A stretch of 64,000 nt of DNA from an uncultured Bacteroidales bacterium (GCA_902799655.1 CADCBH010000007.1:1-64000); one strand, 5' to 3'; positions 22,328 to 32,964 are shown, counted from the first letter of the stretch. Numbers and translations are program-made. The notes: generated by a model not told the origin, from the letters alone.

Positions 22328-22459
22328 TCCGTTCCTTAATTGCGGGTGCAAAGGTACGGACTTTTTCGGTAACTACCAAATAATTTCCAGACTTTTTTAA
22401 AAAATAATATTAATTCGTCTTTTTTTTTAAGATTATTAGGATTTCTGACATATTTTTAT

Positions 22460-22467
22460 TACCTTTG
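22460..22467 (+). promoter_or_regulatory. -7 promoter element of the susCD operon
   Basis: TACCTTTG, 23 bases before the ATG at 22491. A classic -33 TTTG is not obvious, which would fit an activator-dependent promoter. Confidence 0.65.
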
Positions 22468-22490
22468 GAGCCAACTAACACCTAACAACT

Positions 22491-25151
22491 ATGAGAAAAA
22501 CCGTCATACTATGGATGCTGACTGCGACCTTATCCATGTCGGCACAAGCTATAGAGGACACTACTCGCGTAAAAGTAGGATACGGAAGAGAAGAAATAAA
22601 GACAATAGGCGGTGCAGTTGACAAAGTTACCGAAGAGCGCATGAATAAAGGATTGGTCAACAGTTCGATTGAAGCGTTAAGCGGACAATCTGCTGGTGTC
22701 ACAGTGCTGAGTGGTATCAACCAAGAGGCTATGCTCTCAGCTGTACGCGTGCGTGGTACGACTTCTTTGACGGGTGGCAACGACCCGTTGGTCATTATCG
22801 ATGGTGTCCAGAGCGACCTGACCATGCTCTACTCTATCTATCCCGCAGACATTGAGAGTTTCACGATTCTGAAAGACGCATCGGAGACAGCACAATATGG
22901 TAGTCGTGGTGCCTCTGGCGTGATTGAAGTGGCTACCAAAAGAGGTAAAAAAGGGAGATTCCATATTTCGTACAGCGGGAACATTGGTTTTGAAAGTATT
23001 TACAAGAACATTGAGATGCTGAATGCATCGGAATTCCGTTCAGCAGCTCAGAATCTGGGCCTAAGTATTATCGACAAAGGTTATGATACCGATTTTGCGA
23101 AATCTCCTACCCGCACAGGTTATGTTCAAAATCATCATATTGCCTTCGGTGGTGGTACTGAAGCTGCCAACTACCGTGTTTCCATTGGTTATCAGGATCA
23201 TAACACGGTCATTAAGAATAACCGTTTTCGCAACTACTTGGCAAAGATTGATGTCACCCAATTGGCTTTCGACAATCATCTGACAGTGGATGTCGGTGTC
23301 TTCGGATCACTTCAGAAAGACGATTATATTCCGGTACCACAACAGTTATTCTACTCGGCGGCAACCTTCAACCCGACATTTCCTGACGGAATAAACGAAA
23401 ACGGCCAATTTGACCAAATACCTGAGGCTATATGGATTAGCAATCCCAACGCCATCATGAAGATACAGGACGATGCCAACAATGCCCACTTCAATGCCCA
23501 CCTGAAAGCCAAGATTAACCTTGGCTATGGGCTGACATTGAGAGCTTTCGGTTCTTTCTCATACAACAACATCCATAGCGGACACTACTACCCCACTTAT
23601 GTCTTTAGCGATGGTGAAGCCTATCGCCGAGAGATGAAGAGTGAAGAGGAGCTGGGAAACCTGTCGCTCAACTGGATTAAGACATTAGGACAGCACGATA
23701 TCGACGTCATGTTCCTGGCAGAGGCCAGACGTAAGGCTCAGAAGGGATTCTATGCTACAGTGACAGACTTCTCAACTGATGCTTTCGGTTACGACAACCT
23801 TTCGGCAGGAGGCATACGTCCATGGGGCGGCACTAACTCGTTCTATACAGACACTCACATGGAGTCGTTCCTCTTCCGAGCAAAATACACTTACAAGAAT
23901 CGCTATACCGTCACGGTGAATGCCCGTACAGATGCATCTTCAAAAGTGGGTAAAAATCACCGCTGGGGTTTCTTCCCATCTATCAGCGCAGCCTGGAATA
24001 TCAATGAGGAACCTTTCATGAAATCCGTCACATGGCTCAACAAACTGAAATTACGCATGGGCTATGGTAAGAGTGGCAATTTAGGAGGTATCGACTCTTA
24101 TCTCTCTCAAGAGCTTGTCCAGCCCAATGGTGTAGTCAATGTAGAAGGTCAGCCAACAACCACGTTGGGTATTATCCGCAATGCTAACCCTGACTTGCGT
24201 TGGGAAATCAAGCGTACATTCAACGTCGGTCTGAATATGGCATTCTGGGACAACCGCATCGTATTGTCTGCCGACTACTACACATCAAACACATCCGACC
24301 TATTGTACAACTATAATGTGCCTGTGCCTCCATACACTTACGGCAAGTTGCTAGCCAATATAGGAAAGATGCATAATCATGGTATTGAGATCGGCTTTGG
24401 CATCACCCCCATCCGCCAGAAAGACATGGTATTGAGCATCAACATGAACTGGAGTTTCCAGCGTAACGAGCTGGTAACCCTAAACGGTGATTTCAACGGC
24501 TACTATCTGACAGCACCTTCTTCGAAAGGTATCTCCTATCTCTATGGTGCTGGATTCCACGGTTCGAGCACGGTCTGTTACCAGATGATTGGAGAACCAT
24601 TGGGCGTCTTTAGACTTCCACACTGTAAAGGCCTCATTACCAATCCTGACGGAACAAAGGAATATGATGTTACTGACGAGAAATATGTTTGCGGACAAGC
24701 GACCCCAAAGGCTACAATGGGTTCAAATATTGCGTTTAAATATCGCCAGTGGGACATCACGGTACAGATGAATGGTGCCTTTGGTCATAAGATTTATAAT
24801 GGAACAGCACTTTCATATATGAATATGGCCTCACTGCCTAACTACAACGTCATGAAGGGAGCGCCAGAGATGAATATACACGACCAAACCATCAGCGACT
24901 ACTGGCTGGAATCGGGCGATTATGTAAACATTGACTATATCACCATTGGCTGGGACGTTCCCATCCGTTCACGCTACATACAGAGTTTGCGTCTCTCCTG
25001 CTCTATCGACAATGTCGCAACGATTACAAGCTATTCGGGTCTCACTCCTATGATCAACTCAACGATCATGAACTCATCGCTAGGCATCGACGACAAACGG
25101 TCATATCCTGTTTACCGCTCATACTCAATGGGAATTAACATCACGTTCTAA
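22491..25151 (+). CDS. SusC/RagA-type TonB-dependent outer membrane receptor
   Basis: 886 residues. Signal peptide 1-20, then a plug domain (about 35-155) with VRVRGTTSLTGGNDPLVIIDGVQ and the SusC mark ILKDASETAQYGSRGASGVIEV, then a beta-barrel ending in MGINITF. The mature start is short (EDTTRVKVGYGREEIKTIGGAV). The usual N-terminal carboxypeptidase-D-like regulatory domain and any STN domain are absent, so the protein is shorter than most SusC homologues (about 1000). This implies no direct anti-sigma signalling. It pairs with the SusD-like lipoprotein 16 bases downstream for import of a glycan or other ligand. No enzyme genes are attached, so the substrate is unknown. Confidence 0.95.
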   Translation: MRKTVILWMLTATLSMSAQAIEDTTRVKVGYGREEIKTIGGAVDKVTEERMNKGLVNSSIEALSGQSAGVTVLSGINQEAMLSAVRVRGTTSLTGGNDPLVIIDGVQSDLTMLYSIYPADIESFTILKDASETAQYGSRGASGVIEVATKRGKKGRFHISYSGNIGFESIYKNIEMLNASEFRSAAQNLGLSIIDKGYDTDFAKSPTRTGYVQNHHIAFGGGTEAANYRVSIGYQDHNTVIKNNRFRNYLAKIDVTQLAFDNHLTVDVGVFGSLQKDDYIPVPQQLFYSAATFNPTFPDGINENGQFDQIPEAIWISNPNAIMKIQDDANNAHFNAHLKAKINLGYGLTLRAFGSFSYNNIHSGHYYPTYVFSDGEAYRREMKSEEELGNLSLNWIKTLGQHDIDVMFLAEARRKAQKGFYATVTDFSTDAFGYDNLSAGGIRPWGGTNSFYTDTHMESFLFRAKYTYKNRYTVTVNARTDASSKVGKNHRWGFFPSISAAWNINEEPFMKSVTWLNKLKLRMGYGKSGNLGGIDSYLSQELVQPNGVVNVEGQPTTTLGIIRNANPDLRWEIKRTFNVGLNMAFWDNRIVLSADYYTSNTSDLLYNYNVPVPPYTYGKLLANIGKMHNHGIEIGFGITPIRQKDMVLSINMNWSFQRNELVTLNGDFNGYYLTAPSSKGISYLYGAGFHGSSTVCYQMIGEPLGVFRLPHCKGLITNPDGTKEYDVTDEKYVCGQATPKATMGSNIAFKYRQWDITVQMNGAFGHKIYNGTALSYMNMASLPNYNVMKGAPEMNIHDQTISDYWLESGDYVNIDYITIGWDVPIRSRYIQSLRLSCSIDNVATITSYSGLTPMINSTIMNSSLGIDDKRSYPVYRSYSMGINITF

Positions 25152-25167
25152 ATTAAAGAATGACATT

Positions 25168-26715
25168 ATGAGAAAGCTCTTATTCATATTCTGCACTTTG
25201 GCGCTAACAGCCTGTTCACTGGAAGAGAACCCACGTGACCAGATTCCAGAGGAGGAAGCATTCAAGACAAAGAGGCTTCTGTTTGAGAATACTGTGGCTA
25301 CCTTATATAATTATATTGGAGGTAATGTTGACGGAGAGGGCCTACAAGGCACATGTCGCGGTGTATATGACCTGCAGACATTCGGATCTGACGAGGCTAT
25401 GCTACCAATACGTGGAGCCGACTGGTATGATGGAGGCTTATGGGTTGATATGTATAAGCACAGCTGGAATGCTGGCCATGAGTTTGTCAAAAACGCATGG
25501 TTATACCTATATAAAGTCATCGCCCTCTGCAATCGGTCTCTGTCAAAACTTGAGGCCCACCGCCAGTTGGCTGACAGAGACTACGAGTCATGGAATGCTG
25601 AAATACGCGCCCTACGTGCTATGTTCTACTGGTATCTCATAGATCTCTATGGCGATGTACCCTTGATTACCTCTCCAGACGTTTCCATGAACGAAGTGAC
25701 ACGTAATCCACGTAAAGAGGTCTTCAATTTCTGTATCAAAGAACTTGAGGAATGCATTCCCCTCCTTTACTATGAAAACAGCGTCTCTGAAGGTGAGTAT
25801 TATGGTCGTATGACTATTCCCGTAGCACGCTTCGTTTTGGTTAAGCTATTGCTCAACAGTGCAGTATATACAGGCAGTAACGATGTCAACAAATATTATG
25901 AGGCATGCATACAGCATTGTAAGTATTTCGCAGTTATGTTTGAGTTGCAGAGGATGATGGCAGATAACTTTGCAGTTAATAACCAATACTCCAAGGAGAA
26001 TATCTTCGTCATCCCCATGGATAAGAATATCTATACTAATCTCCAAAGCAACATAAATCGGTCTATCCATTACCGTCATGCAGATGCATTTGGGTTCAAG
26101 GCTGAAAACGGAACCTGCGCAACACTGAAGACAATGGAAATCTTCGGGTATGACACCAACAGTGAAGATTTACGAATTATAACAACATTCTTCATCGGTA
26201 AGGTCTTTGATCAGAAAGGAGAAGTCGTACTCGATCGCATGGGGGAGCCATTGGAATACTATCCCGACAAAGTGAAGTTGGATCTGACGGGTTCAAAATA
26301 CGTAGAGACTGCAGGTGCTCGTATGTATAAATATGAAATCGACAAGAATGCTTTCAAGGATGGCAAACTGGTGGATAATGACATTGTACTATTTCGCTAT
26401 GCCGACGTACTACTGATGATGGCTGAGGCTAAGGTGCGTCTTGGGCAAAGCGGCCAGAAAGAATTAGACATGATTCGCGAACGGTCCCTGATGGAAACAA
26501 TTCCATGTACACTAGACAATATTTTGAACGAGCGCATGCTGGAACTTTGCTGGGAAGGTTGGCGTCGTCAAGACCTCATCCGTTTTGGTAAATACAAGTC
26601 ACTTTATATGGGTACAGATGCTGTTGATGAGAGCGATGGTCACACGACTCTATTCCCGATTCCCAGCGATGTACGTACGGCAAATCCCAAACTCACACAG
26701 AACCCTGGCTACTAA
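25168..26715 (+). CDS. SusD/RagB-type surface lipoprotein
   Basis: 515 residues. Lipobox LALTACSLEENP, so a lipidated protein expected at the cell surface as lid of the SusC pore. SusD-type tetratricopeptide regions include RALRAMFYWYLIDLYGDVPLIT (here split as RALRAMFYWY and DLYGDVPL), FRYADVLLMMAEAKVRLG and the C-terminal ERMLELCWEGWRRQDLIRFGKY with IPSDVRTANPKLTQNPGY. Full length for the family. It is second and last in the susCD operon; the following gene is convergent. Confidence 0.96.
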   Translation: MRKLLFIFCTLALTACSLEENPRDQIPEEEAFKTKRLLFENTVATLYNYIGGNVDGEGLQGTCRGVYDLQTFGSDEAMLPIRGADWYDGGLWVDMYKHSWNAGHEFVKNAWLYLYKVIALCNRSLSKLEAHRQLADRDYESWNAEIRALRAMFYWYLIDLYGDVPLITSPDVSMNEVTRNPRKEVFNFCIKELEECIPLLYYENSVSEGEYYGRMTIPVARFVLVKLLLNSAVYTGSNDVNKYYEACIQHCKYFAVMFELQRMMADNFAVNNQYSKENIFVIPMDKNIYTNLQSNINRSIHYRHADAFGFKAENGTCATLKTMEIFGYDTNSEDLRIITTFFIGKVFDQKGEVVLDRMGEPLEYYPDKVKLDLTGSKYVETAGARMYKYEIDKNAFKDGKLVDNDIVLFRYADVLLMMAEAKVRLGQSGQKELDMIRERSLMETIPCTLDNILNERMLELCWEGWRRQDLIRFGKYKSLYMGTDAVDESDGHTTLFPIPSDVRTANPKLTQNPGY

Positions 26716-26736
26716 TAAAAAGATTATTAAGACAAC

Positions 26737-28080
26737 TTACTGATTTACAGGATTTTTACCAAACAAGTCTTGCAGTAGTATCTTACGAGCATCTCGTAAA
26801 TAGATACTACGCAATTCTATGGCCTTGCCCCACTCTTCGGAGAACAACTCGCTGACATCGAGGTCAATCTTCCATGTGCCAAAAGATTCCAAGCGGTCAA
26901 CCATCACGCCCAATGTGAGATGATTAATATCCTCGGCAGGCATATAGCGTGAGGTCTCACCTTTCTCATCATTCGAAATCTCGACAATGAGGTTTGCTTG
27001 CATCTGTTCATAAAGCAGATCGTTGACGATACGGATGGGAATAGTCGTCTGCTCGCTCAGTTCAAGAGCAGTCAGCGGTTTCTGGCCTTTCTCAAAACGC
27101 TTACAGATGCGGCTCATCAGCAGGGCATTCAACAATATCTTATAACGATGGCTAATTTCACCCGTGTTGGCATCATAGTCGTAGAAGTCGAGATTCTGAT
27201 TGGTATAACACAGTTCGGCACCAAACAGACAAATGGTCCATGATATCTGCACCCACAGCATGAACAACGGAAGCGCAGCAAACGACCCATAGACGGCGTT
27301 ATAACTAGACAGGAATATCTGCGAATGGATGTAGATAATCTGTAATCCCTGCATGGCGGAACCTGCCAAGATACCTGGGAAGAAAGCATTGATAGGCTTC
27401 ACATGGGTATTGGGCATGAAGATGTAGAGAGCGATAAACATGCCCGACATCAACAGATATGGTATCAGGTCTATCATGAAACGCAGTGTGGGCCCCAGCA
27501 ACAAGAAATCTGGCATCAAGTCGGCAATGTTGGCCATGAAGATAGAGATACCCGATGTCAATACAATGATGATGGGAAAGAGGAAAAACATGGCCAGATA
27601 GTCCGTGAAGGTACGGAAGATAGATCTGGGTTTCTTGACCTGCCAAATTTCATTGAAGGCATCCTCGACATTACTGACAAGCATCAGTACCGTGTAAAGC
27701 ATGAAGAGCAAACCGATACCCAGAAATACACCACTCTTGGTATGCACCAGATAGCTATTGACAAATCCGATAATCACCTCAGCCACCTGAGGCTGTGATT
27801 CGAAAGCGTCACGAAACCACACCTCGATATACTTGCTGTAGCCAAAGCCACGGGCAATAGCAAAGACAACAGCCATAATGGGCACGATGGCCAACAACGT
27901 AGAATACGTTAGTGCCGATGCCTTTTGCATGACGCGCTTTGCAGTAAAGAAACGGACAGCAAGCAAAAGCTTCTTGGCTATCTCCAAGAAGAGGAACTTC
28001 ACTGGCGATACATCGCCCTGACTGATTCTCCAGATGTCAGTCGTGAAAAACTTGATGATATGATCTACTTTCTTACCCAC
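26737..28080 (-). CDS. YihY/BrkB family inner membrane protein
   Basis: 447 residues. About six transmembrane helices between residues 40 and 305, with the family block KASALTYSTLLAIVPIMAVVFA near the first helix, and VEDAFNEIW and SYNAVYGSFAALPLFMLWVQI later. The family was once misnamed ribonuclease BN and its real role is unclear. The C-terminal 130 cytosolic residues include PLTALELSEQTTIPIRIVNDLL, which looks like a winged-helix segment and is common in Bacteroidota members. The ATG lies only 15 bases after the T-run of rnpB and I see no separate promoter. Confidence 0.9.
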   Translation of the reverse strand: MGKKVDHIIKFFTTDIWRISQGDVSPVKFLFLEIAKKLLLAVRFFTAKRVMQKASALTYSTLLAIVPIMAVVFAIARGFGYSKYIEVWFRDAFESQPQVAEVIIGFVNSYLVHTKSGVFLGIGLLFMLYTVLMLVSNVEDAFNEIWQVKKPRSIFRTFTDYLAMFFLFPIIIVLTSGISIFMANIADLMPDFLLLGPTLRFMIDLIPYLLMSGMFIALYIFMPNTHVKPINAFFPGILAGSAMQGLQIIYIHSQIFLSSYNAVYGSFAALPLFMLWVQISWTICLFGAELCYTNQNLDFYDYDANTGEISHRYKILLNALLMSRICKRFEKGQKPLTALELSEQTTIPIRIVNDLLYEQMQANLIVEISNDEKGETSRYMPAEDINHLTLGVMVDRLESFGTWKIDLDVSELFSEEWGKAIELRSIYLRDARKILLQDLFGKNPVNQ

Positions 28081-28095
28081 TGATTACGTCTAAAC

Positions 28096-28468
28096 AAAAA
28101 AAGCACTGCCCCTATAAGCCGGGTTCTGTACCTCTTACGAGGTGTCTGCCATTTATCTACTCCGCAGGTTACCCTACGGCTCAAGCATTCTACCCTCCAT
28201 CGTTGTTTGCACATCGGACGGACCGCCCTCAGACGATGGTATACGCGAACTTGCAGCCTCCAGATGGAACAGCCCGACGATCACCCGCCGGCTGGTGGTC
28301 TCTTACACCACCTTCTCACCCTTACTCCTTGCGGAGCGGTCATTCTCTTCTCCCATATCCAGCTGTCACCAACTGCTGGCACTTTCACCAGTGGAGTGTC
28401 CTTAGCTGCCCGGACTTTCCTCTCGTGCTCCAATGAACACCAGCGGCAGACCGAGGCACTGCTTTCTG
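28096..28468 (-). ncRNA. rnpB: RNase P RNA, bacterial type A-like
   Basis: Catalytic RNA of RNase P, about 370 bases, minus strand. The conserved 5' block GAGGAAAGTCCGGGC (near 28403-28418) and the 3' block ACAGAACCCGGCTTAT (near 28114-28129) form the P4 core. P1 pairs the 5' AAAGCAGTGCC with the 3' GGCAGTGCTTT, 10 of 11 bases. The RNA ends in a T-run (28096-28102). The 5' end is estimated from the promoter at 28473-28480. ORFs over this region are artefacts. Confidence 0.95.
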
Positions 28469-28472
28469 CGTG

Positions 28473-28480
28473 CAAAGGTA
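28473..28480 (-). promoter_or_regulatory. -7 promoter element of rnpB
   Basis: TACCTTTG on the minus strand, directly before the mapped start of RNase P RNA. It is divergent from the valS promoter about 120 bases away. Confidence 0.8.
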
Positions 28481-28597
28481 CGAATAAGTGAGTGAAAATG
28501 CAAATTTATTTGCAATTTTCCGAACAGAAGTCCTTTCGAACGACGTTCAAAGGTACAAAAAAATCTTAAATCTTAATCCTATTTCATAAAATATTCG

Positions 28598-28605
28598 TAC
28601 CTTTG
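28598..28605 (+). promoter_or_regulatory. -7 promoter element of valS
   Basis: TACCTTTGCAG, 23 bases before the valS ATG. Confidence 0.8.
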
Positions 28606-28628
28606 CAGCCATTATTATAATAAGGTAT

Positions 28629-31337
28629 ATGGAATTAGCAAGTAAATACGACCCAAAAGAGGTCGAATCAAAATGGTATCAGTATTGGTTGGATAACAAG
28701 TTGTTTGCCTCAAAGCCTGATGGCAGAGAGCCTTACACGATTGTTATTCCTCCCCCCAACGTGACTGGTGTATTGCACATGGGACACATGCTCAACAACA
28801 CGATTCAGGATATTCTGATTCGCCGTGCACGTATGGAGGGCAAGAATGCACTCTGGGTGCCAGGTACCGACCATGCATCTATTGCTACAGAGGCAAAGGT
28901 AGTCAAGAAACTCGCTGAACAGGGTATCAAGAAGCATGATCTAACACGTGATGAATTCCTGAAGCATGCATGGAATTGGACTGACGAGCACGGCGGCATC
29001 ATCCTGAAGCAGTTGCGTCGCCTGGGTGCATCATGTGATTGGGATCGAACAGCATTTACCATGGACGAGAAGCGCTCAAAGAGTGTTATCAAAGTTTTTG
29101 TCGACCTCTATAACAAGGGGTTGATCTATCGTGGACTCCGTATGGTGAACTGGGATCCAAAGGCTCTGACAGCACTATCTACTGAGGAAGTCATCTATCG
29201 TGAGGAGCAAAGCCATCTCTTCCATCTGAAATACTACGTGGATGGTCTGACCTCCCTCGACAACGAGGAGGCACTGAAGGCCGAGGGCAACATTATCCAC
29301 AAGGATGCCAAGGGCTACTACGCTGTCGTTGCTACCACCCGTCCGGAAACCATCATGGGCGATACCGCCATGTGTATCAACCCCAAGGATCCCAAGAACC
29401 AGTGGTTGAAGGGCCGCAAGGTGATTGTGCCTCTGGTGAATCGTGTCATCCCTGTCATCGAAGACCGTTATGTAGATATCGAGTTCGGTACGGGTTGTTT
29501 GAAGGTAACACCTGCCCACGATACCAACGACTACATGTTGGGAAAGACTCATAACCTTGAAACTATCGACATCTTTAATGCCGACGGTACAATCTCAGAT
29601 CAGAGTCCTATCTATGTAGGCATGGATCGTATGGACTGCCGTAAGCAAATTGCCAAGGACTTGCTGGCTGCAGAGCTCATGGAGAAGATTGAGGACTATG
29701 TCAACAAGGTGGGCTATTCTGAGCGCAACCCTGATACGGCTATTGAGCCACGTCTCTCATTGCAGTGGTTCCTGAAGATGAAGCATTTTGCTGATATCGC
29801 CCTGCCTCCAGTAATGAACGACGAGCTGAAATTCTATCCTGCTAAGTACAAAAACACTTATAAGAACTGGTTGGAGAATATCCAAGACTGGTGTATCTCT
29901 CGTCAGTTGTGGTGGGGTCATCGTATTCCTGCCTATTATTACAACGAGAACGACGACTACGTTGTGGCCGAGACTCGTGAGGAGGCATTAAAGCTCGCTC
30001 AGCAGAAGAATCCAGCCATCACCGATGCTGACCTGCGTCAGGACGAGGATGCCCTCGACACCTGGTTCTCTTCCTGGCTCTGGCCTATCTCCCTCTTTGA
30101 CGGTATCAACAATCCGGGCAACGAAGAGATCAAGTACTACTACCCCACCTCAGATCTTGTAACTGGTCCTGACATCATCTTCTTCTGGGTAGCACGTATG
30201 ATTATGGCTGGCTATGAGTATATTGGAAACATGCCCTTCAAGAACGTCTATTTCACGGGTATCGTTCGCGACAAGCTGGGTCGTAAGATGTCAAAGTCAC
30301 TGGGTAATTCACCTGACCCCATCGAACTTATCGAGAAGTTCGGTGCTGATGGTGTGCGCATGGGTATGATGCTCTCTGCACCAGCCGGCAACGACATCCT
30401 CTTCGACGAAGCACTCTGCGAACAGGGCCGTAACTTCAATAATAAGATTTGGAACGCCTTCCGTCTGGTTAAGGGTTGGAAAGTTGCTGAAATGCCACAG
30501 TCAGAGGCTGGCAAGATTGCTACCAAGTGGTTTGAGGCCAAGCTGAAGCAGACCAATGCCGAGATTGACGACCTCTTCAAAAAGTATCGTATCTCAGAGG
30601 CTCTAATGGCTGTCTATAAACTCTTCTGGGACGAGTTCTCCAGCTGGTATTTGGAGATGGTGAAGCCCGCTTACGTTAATGGCGAGGCACAGCCTATCGA
30701 CCAGCAGACTTACGACAAGACGTTGGAGTTCTTCGAACAATTGCTCATGATGCTGCACCCCTTCATGCCATTTATCACTGAGGAGCTGTGGCAGCACCTC
30801 TACGACCGCAAGGAAGGTGAGAGCATCATGCGTGTCAGCCTGCATCTCCCCGCTCCTACAGCCGCTGACGACGAACTCGCCGCACAGATTGAGAGCGTTA
30901 AGCAGATTGTCTCTGCCGTTCGTATGGTTCGCAGTTCCAAGAACATTGCACCCAAGGAACAACTCCCATTGCAGACTGTTGGTCAGAACCGCTACGAGGC
31001 CTTTAATGCCGTCATCAGCAAGATGGCCAACCTGAGCTGCATCGAGGTGGTCGCTGAGAAGGACGCAACCGCCAGTGCCTTTATGATTGGTACTGACGAG
31101 TTTGCTGTACCTCTGGGCAACATGATTGACGTTGATGCCGAAATCGAGAAGATGGAAGCTCAGCTGAAACACCTCGAAGGCTTCTTGCAGGGTGTTTTGA
31201 AGAAACTCTCCAACGAGCGTTTCGTTGCCAATGCCCCTGAAGCAGTAGTAGCTATGGAGCGTAAGAAGCAGAGTGACTCTGAGGAGAAAATTGCCGCATT
31301 GCGCGAGTCAATTGCCGCACTCAAAGCACAGAAGTAA
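28629..31337 (+). CDS. valS: Valyl-tRNA synthetase
   Basis: 902 residues, class I synthetase. The HIGH motif is HMGH (H50, in [10 protein letters not shown]) and KMSKS starts at K553 ([10 protein letters not shown]). The editing (CP1) domain lies between, with the [12 protein letters not shown] block that removes mischarged Thr. An anticodon-binding helical domain and a C-terminal coiled-coil arm of about 65 residues ([16 protein letters not shown]) complete the family layout. A single gene with its own promoter and a strong terminator. Confidence 0.98.
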   Translation: MELASKYDPKEVESKWYQYWLDNKLFASKPDGREPYTIVIPPPNVTGVLHMGHMLNNTIQDILIRRARMEGKNALWVPGTDHASIATEAKVVKKLAEQGIKKHDLTRDEFLKHAWNWTDEHGGIILKQLRRLGASCDWDRTAFTMDEKRSKSVIKVFVDLYNKGLIYRGLRMVNWDPKALTALSTEEVIYREEQSHLFHLKYYVDGLTSLDNEEALKAEGNIIHKDAKGYYAVVATTRPETIMGDTAMCINPKDPKNQWLKGRKVIVPLVNRVIPVIEDRYVDIEFGTGCLKVTPAHDTNDYMLGKTHNLETIDIFNADGTISDQSPIYVGMDRMDCRKQIAKDLLAAELMEKIEDYVNKVGYSERNPDTAIEPRLSLQWFLKMKHFADIALPPVMNDELKFYPAKYKNTYKNWLENIQDWCISRQLWWGHRIPAYYYNENDDYVVAETREEALKLAQQKNPAITDADLRQDEDALDTWFSSWLWPISLFDGINNPGNEEIKYYYPTSDLVTGPDIIFFWVARMIMAGYEYIGNMPFKNVYFTGIVRDKLGRKMSKSLGNSPDPIELIEKFGADGVRMGMMLSAPAGNDILFDEALCEQGRNFNNKIWNAFRLVKGWKVAEMPQSEAGKIATKWFEAKLKQTNAEIDDLFKKYRISEALMAVYKLFWDEFSSWYLEMVKPAYVNGEAQPIDQQTYDKTLEFFEQLLMMLHPFMPFITEELWQHLYDRKEGESIMRVSLHLPAPTAADDELAAQIESVKQIVSAVRMVRSSKNIAPKEQLPLQTVGQNRYEAFNAVISKMANLSCIEVVAEKDATASAFMIGTDEFAVPLGNMIDVDAEIEKMEAQLKHLEGFLQGVLKKLSNERFVANAPEAVVAMERKKQSDSEEKIAALRESIAALKAQK

Positions 31338-31352
31338 TCGGCCTCATCATAC

Positions 31353-31392
31353 AAAAATAATGGATGCCCATTTTTGAGCATCCATTATTTTT
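31353..31392. terminator. Bidirectional terminator between valS and the DUF4293 gene
   Basis: A perfect 15-bp stem (31353-31367 with 31378-31392) starting AAAAATAATGGATGC, with a 10-base loop and A/T tails on both sides. It serves valS on plus and the bamD-rpoZ-DUF4293 operon on minus. Confidence 0.92.
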
Positions 31393-31407
31393 TCTTTCCA
31401 TGTTAAC

Positions 31408-31758
31408 TTATCGTAATCTGTCAGCGGCTCTCACCAATCGCTCATCAGCAAGAATACCTCTACGTGCCAACAGGCAGAAGATAGCAGCAATAATAGGAAA
31501 GCAAGCTGTCATGGGCAGTGTTTCAGCAGCCTTTCCCATATTGATAAGCACAACCAATGCCACATACCAAAGCAAGTTGACCAGCATGACCACAAGACAG
31601 AGGTTGGCTTGCAGAGGACGACGCTTATACAGGAAGATGGCTATCAGGCTAAGAGCTGATGCCAAAATCTGCATACCAAACAGTACCCACGACTGAAAAT
31701 GCACCATGCCCAAAATGACGGCAATCAGCAGAAACAATGTTTGCTTGCGCTGAATCAT
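31408..31758 (-). CDS. DUF4293 family membrane protein
   Basis: 116 residues with four predicted transmembrane helices (FLLIAVILGMVHF, MQILASALSLIAIFLY, LCLVVMLVNLLWYVALVVL, MTACFPIIAAIFCLLA). The MIQRKQT start is typical of this Bacteroidota-only family of unknown function, which usually follows rpoZ as it does here (3-base gap). Last gene of the bamD operon. Confidence 0.85.
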   Translation of the reverse strand: MIQRKQTLFLLIAVILGMVHFQSWVLFGMQILASALSLIAIFLYKRRPLQANLCLVVMLVNLLWYVALVVLINMGKAAETLPMTACFPIIAAIFCLLARRGILADERLVRAADRLR

Positions 31759-31761
31759 GGC

Positions 31762-32106
31762 TTACAAACGATCCTCGTTGACAGCCTGCTCACGAGCAGG
31801 ATCACGCCAGTATACCTTATTTTCTACAAACTCCTGTGTAGCCAACAATGAAGGCTTTGGGAGCTTTTCGTAGTAACGAGATATCTCAATCTGCTCACGA
31901 TTCTCAAACACTTCTTCCAAAGAATCGTTATAAGAAGCAAACTCTGCCAGCTTTTTTGACAAATCCTCTTTAATTTGGAGACTGATTTGATTGGCGCGCT
32001 TTGAAATGATTGCCACACTCTCATAGATATTGCCAGTATCCTGACACAGATCCATGATGTTACGGGTCACGGTATTTACCGGTGCTTTTGATTTCTTGTA
32101 ATCCAT
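31762..32106 (-). CDS. rpoZ: RNA polymerase omega subunit, Bacteroidota type
   Basis: 114 residues. The Rpb6/omega core is NIYESVAIISKRANQISLQIKEDL, given by its parts NIYESVAIISKRANQI and SLQIKEDL, with an extended acidic C-terminus specific to Bacteroidota. Omega helps fold and assemble the beta' subunit. Positioned between bamD (9 bases) and the DUF4293 gene, the usual order in this phylum. Confidence 0.88.
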   Translation of the reverse strand: MDYKKSKAPVNTVTRNIMDLCQDTGNIYESVAIISKRANQISLQIKEDLSKKLAEFASYNDSLEEVFENREQIEISRYYEKLPKPSLLATQEFVENKVYWRDPAREQAVNEDRL

Positions 32107-32115
32107 ATTTAATAA

Positions 32116-32943
32116 TTAATCTTTTGTTATTACCTTACATTTTTCAATATACTCCTGAGCTGTCTTGCATTCCTTAGACTCGGGGAACTCATTAAGGAAG
32201 CCATAACACTCGTCCTCAGCATCACGATAACGCTCGACCTTCTTCTCTTCAGAACTATTCTTAGCCAAATAGTACTTGCTCTTCATAATCAAAATGGAAA
32301 AGTCTTCACGCTTAGAAGTATATGGATATGTCTTTAGGGCATTCTGCGCAGTTATGATACATGCCTCGTAATTTGACTCAGTATTAGCGTTGATATTGCC
32401 AAAATAGCCTCCAAGATTGTAATAAAGCTTTGCAGAGAGATACTCTTTCTGAACTAAATTATCCTGCAATACAAAGAGACGTTTCTGGGCAGTCTCACGC
32501 AAAGAAGAATCCGGAAAATAGTCAAGAAAGTTCTGATATGCGCTAATAGCACCCACTGTCGGTGTCTGATCAAGACGAGGTTCTGGGACACTCTCATAAA
32601 GCGACTGACCGATATAGAAACAAGCCTGTTCAGCATAATCGCCTTTAGGATAGGTGCTGAAGTATTTCTTGAATGTAGCGCTAGCTGCCTCATAGTCTCG
32701 ATTGTTATACTGAGACAATGCCAGCATATAAAGGCTCTCCTGAGCAGCCGTACGACCTTTCTGTACCATCACTACATCCTGCAAAAGTGTAGCAGCATAC
32801 TCAAACTTACCTAAAGCAAAATACTGCTTTGCACACTCGTATTTATAGGATGTGTTGCGCGACTTATATATGGCATTGAACTCGTTGGAGCAACTTGATA
32901 ATAGAATGGCCCCCAAAAGTACAACAAAAACATTCTTCTTCAT
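32116..32943 (-). CDS. bamD: Outer membrane assembly lipoprotein BamD
   Basis: 275 residues from the ATG at 32943. Signal peptide with lipobox LLSSCSNEF. TPR-like repeats follow, with FALGKFEYAATLLQDV, YNNRDYEAASATFKKYFSTYPKGDYAEQA and FLDYFPDSSLRETAQ read in pieces. BamD is an essential part of the BAM complex that inserts outer membrane proteins; the SusC, porin and SusD-partner proteins in this window depend on that machinery. First gene of an operon with rpoZ and the DUF4293 gene. Confidence 0.93.
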   Translation of the reverse strand: MKKNVFVVLLGAILLSSCSNEFNAIYKSRNTSYKYECAKQYFALGKFEYAATLLQDVVMVQKGRTAAQESLYMLALSQYNNRDYEAASATFKKYFSTYPKGDYAEQACFYIGQSLYESVPEPRLDQTPTVGAISAYQNFLDYFPDSSLRETAQKRLFVLQDNLVQKEYLSAKLYYNLGGYFGNINANTESNYEACIITAQNALKTYPYTSKREDFSILIMKSKYYLAKNSSEEKKVERYRDAEDECYGFLNEFPESKECKTAQEYIEKCKVITKD

Positions 32944-32964
32944 GCTTGTTTGAAATTTGACGTG

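Noticed and set aside
28142..28491. Several ORFs across 28142-28491
   Set aside because: They cover RNase P RNA, whose conserved blocks and P1/P4 pairings are clear.
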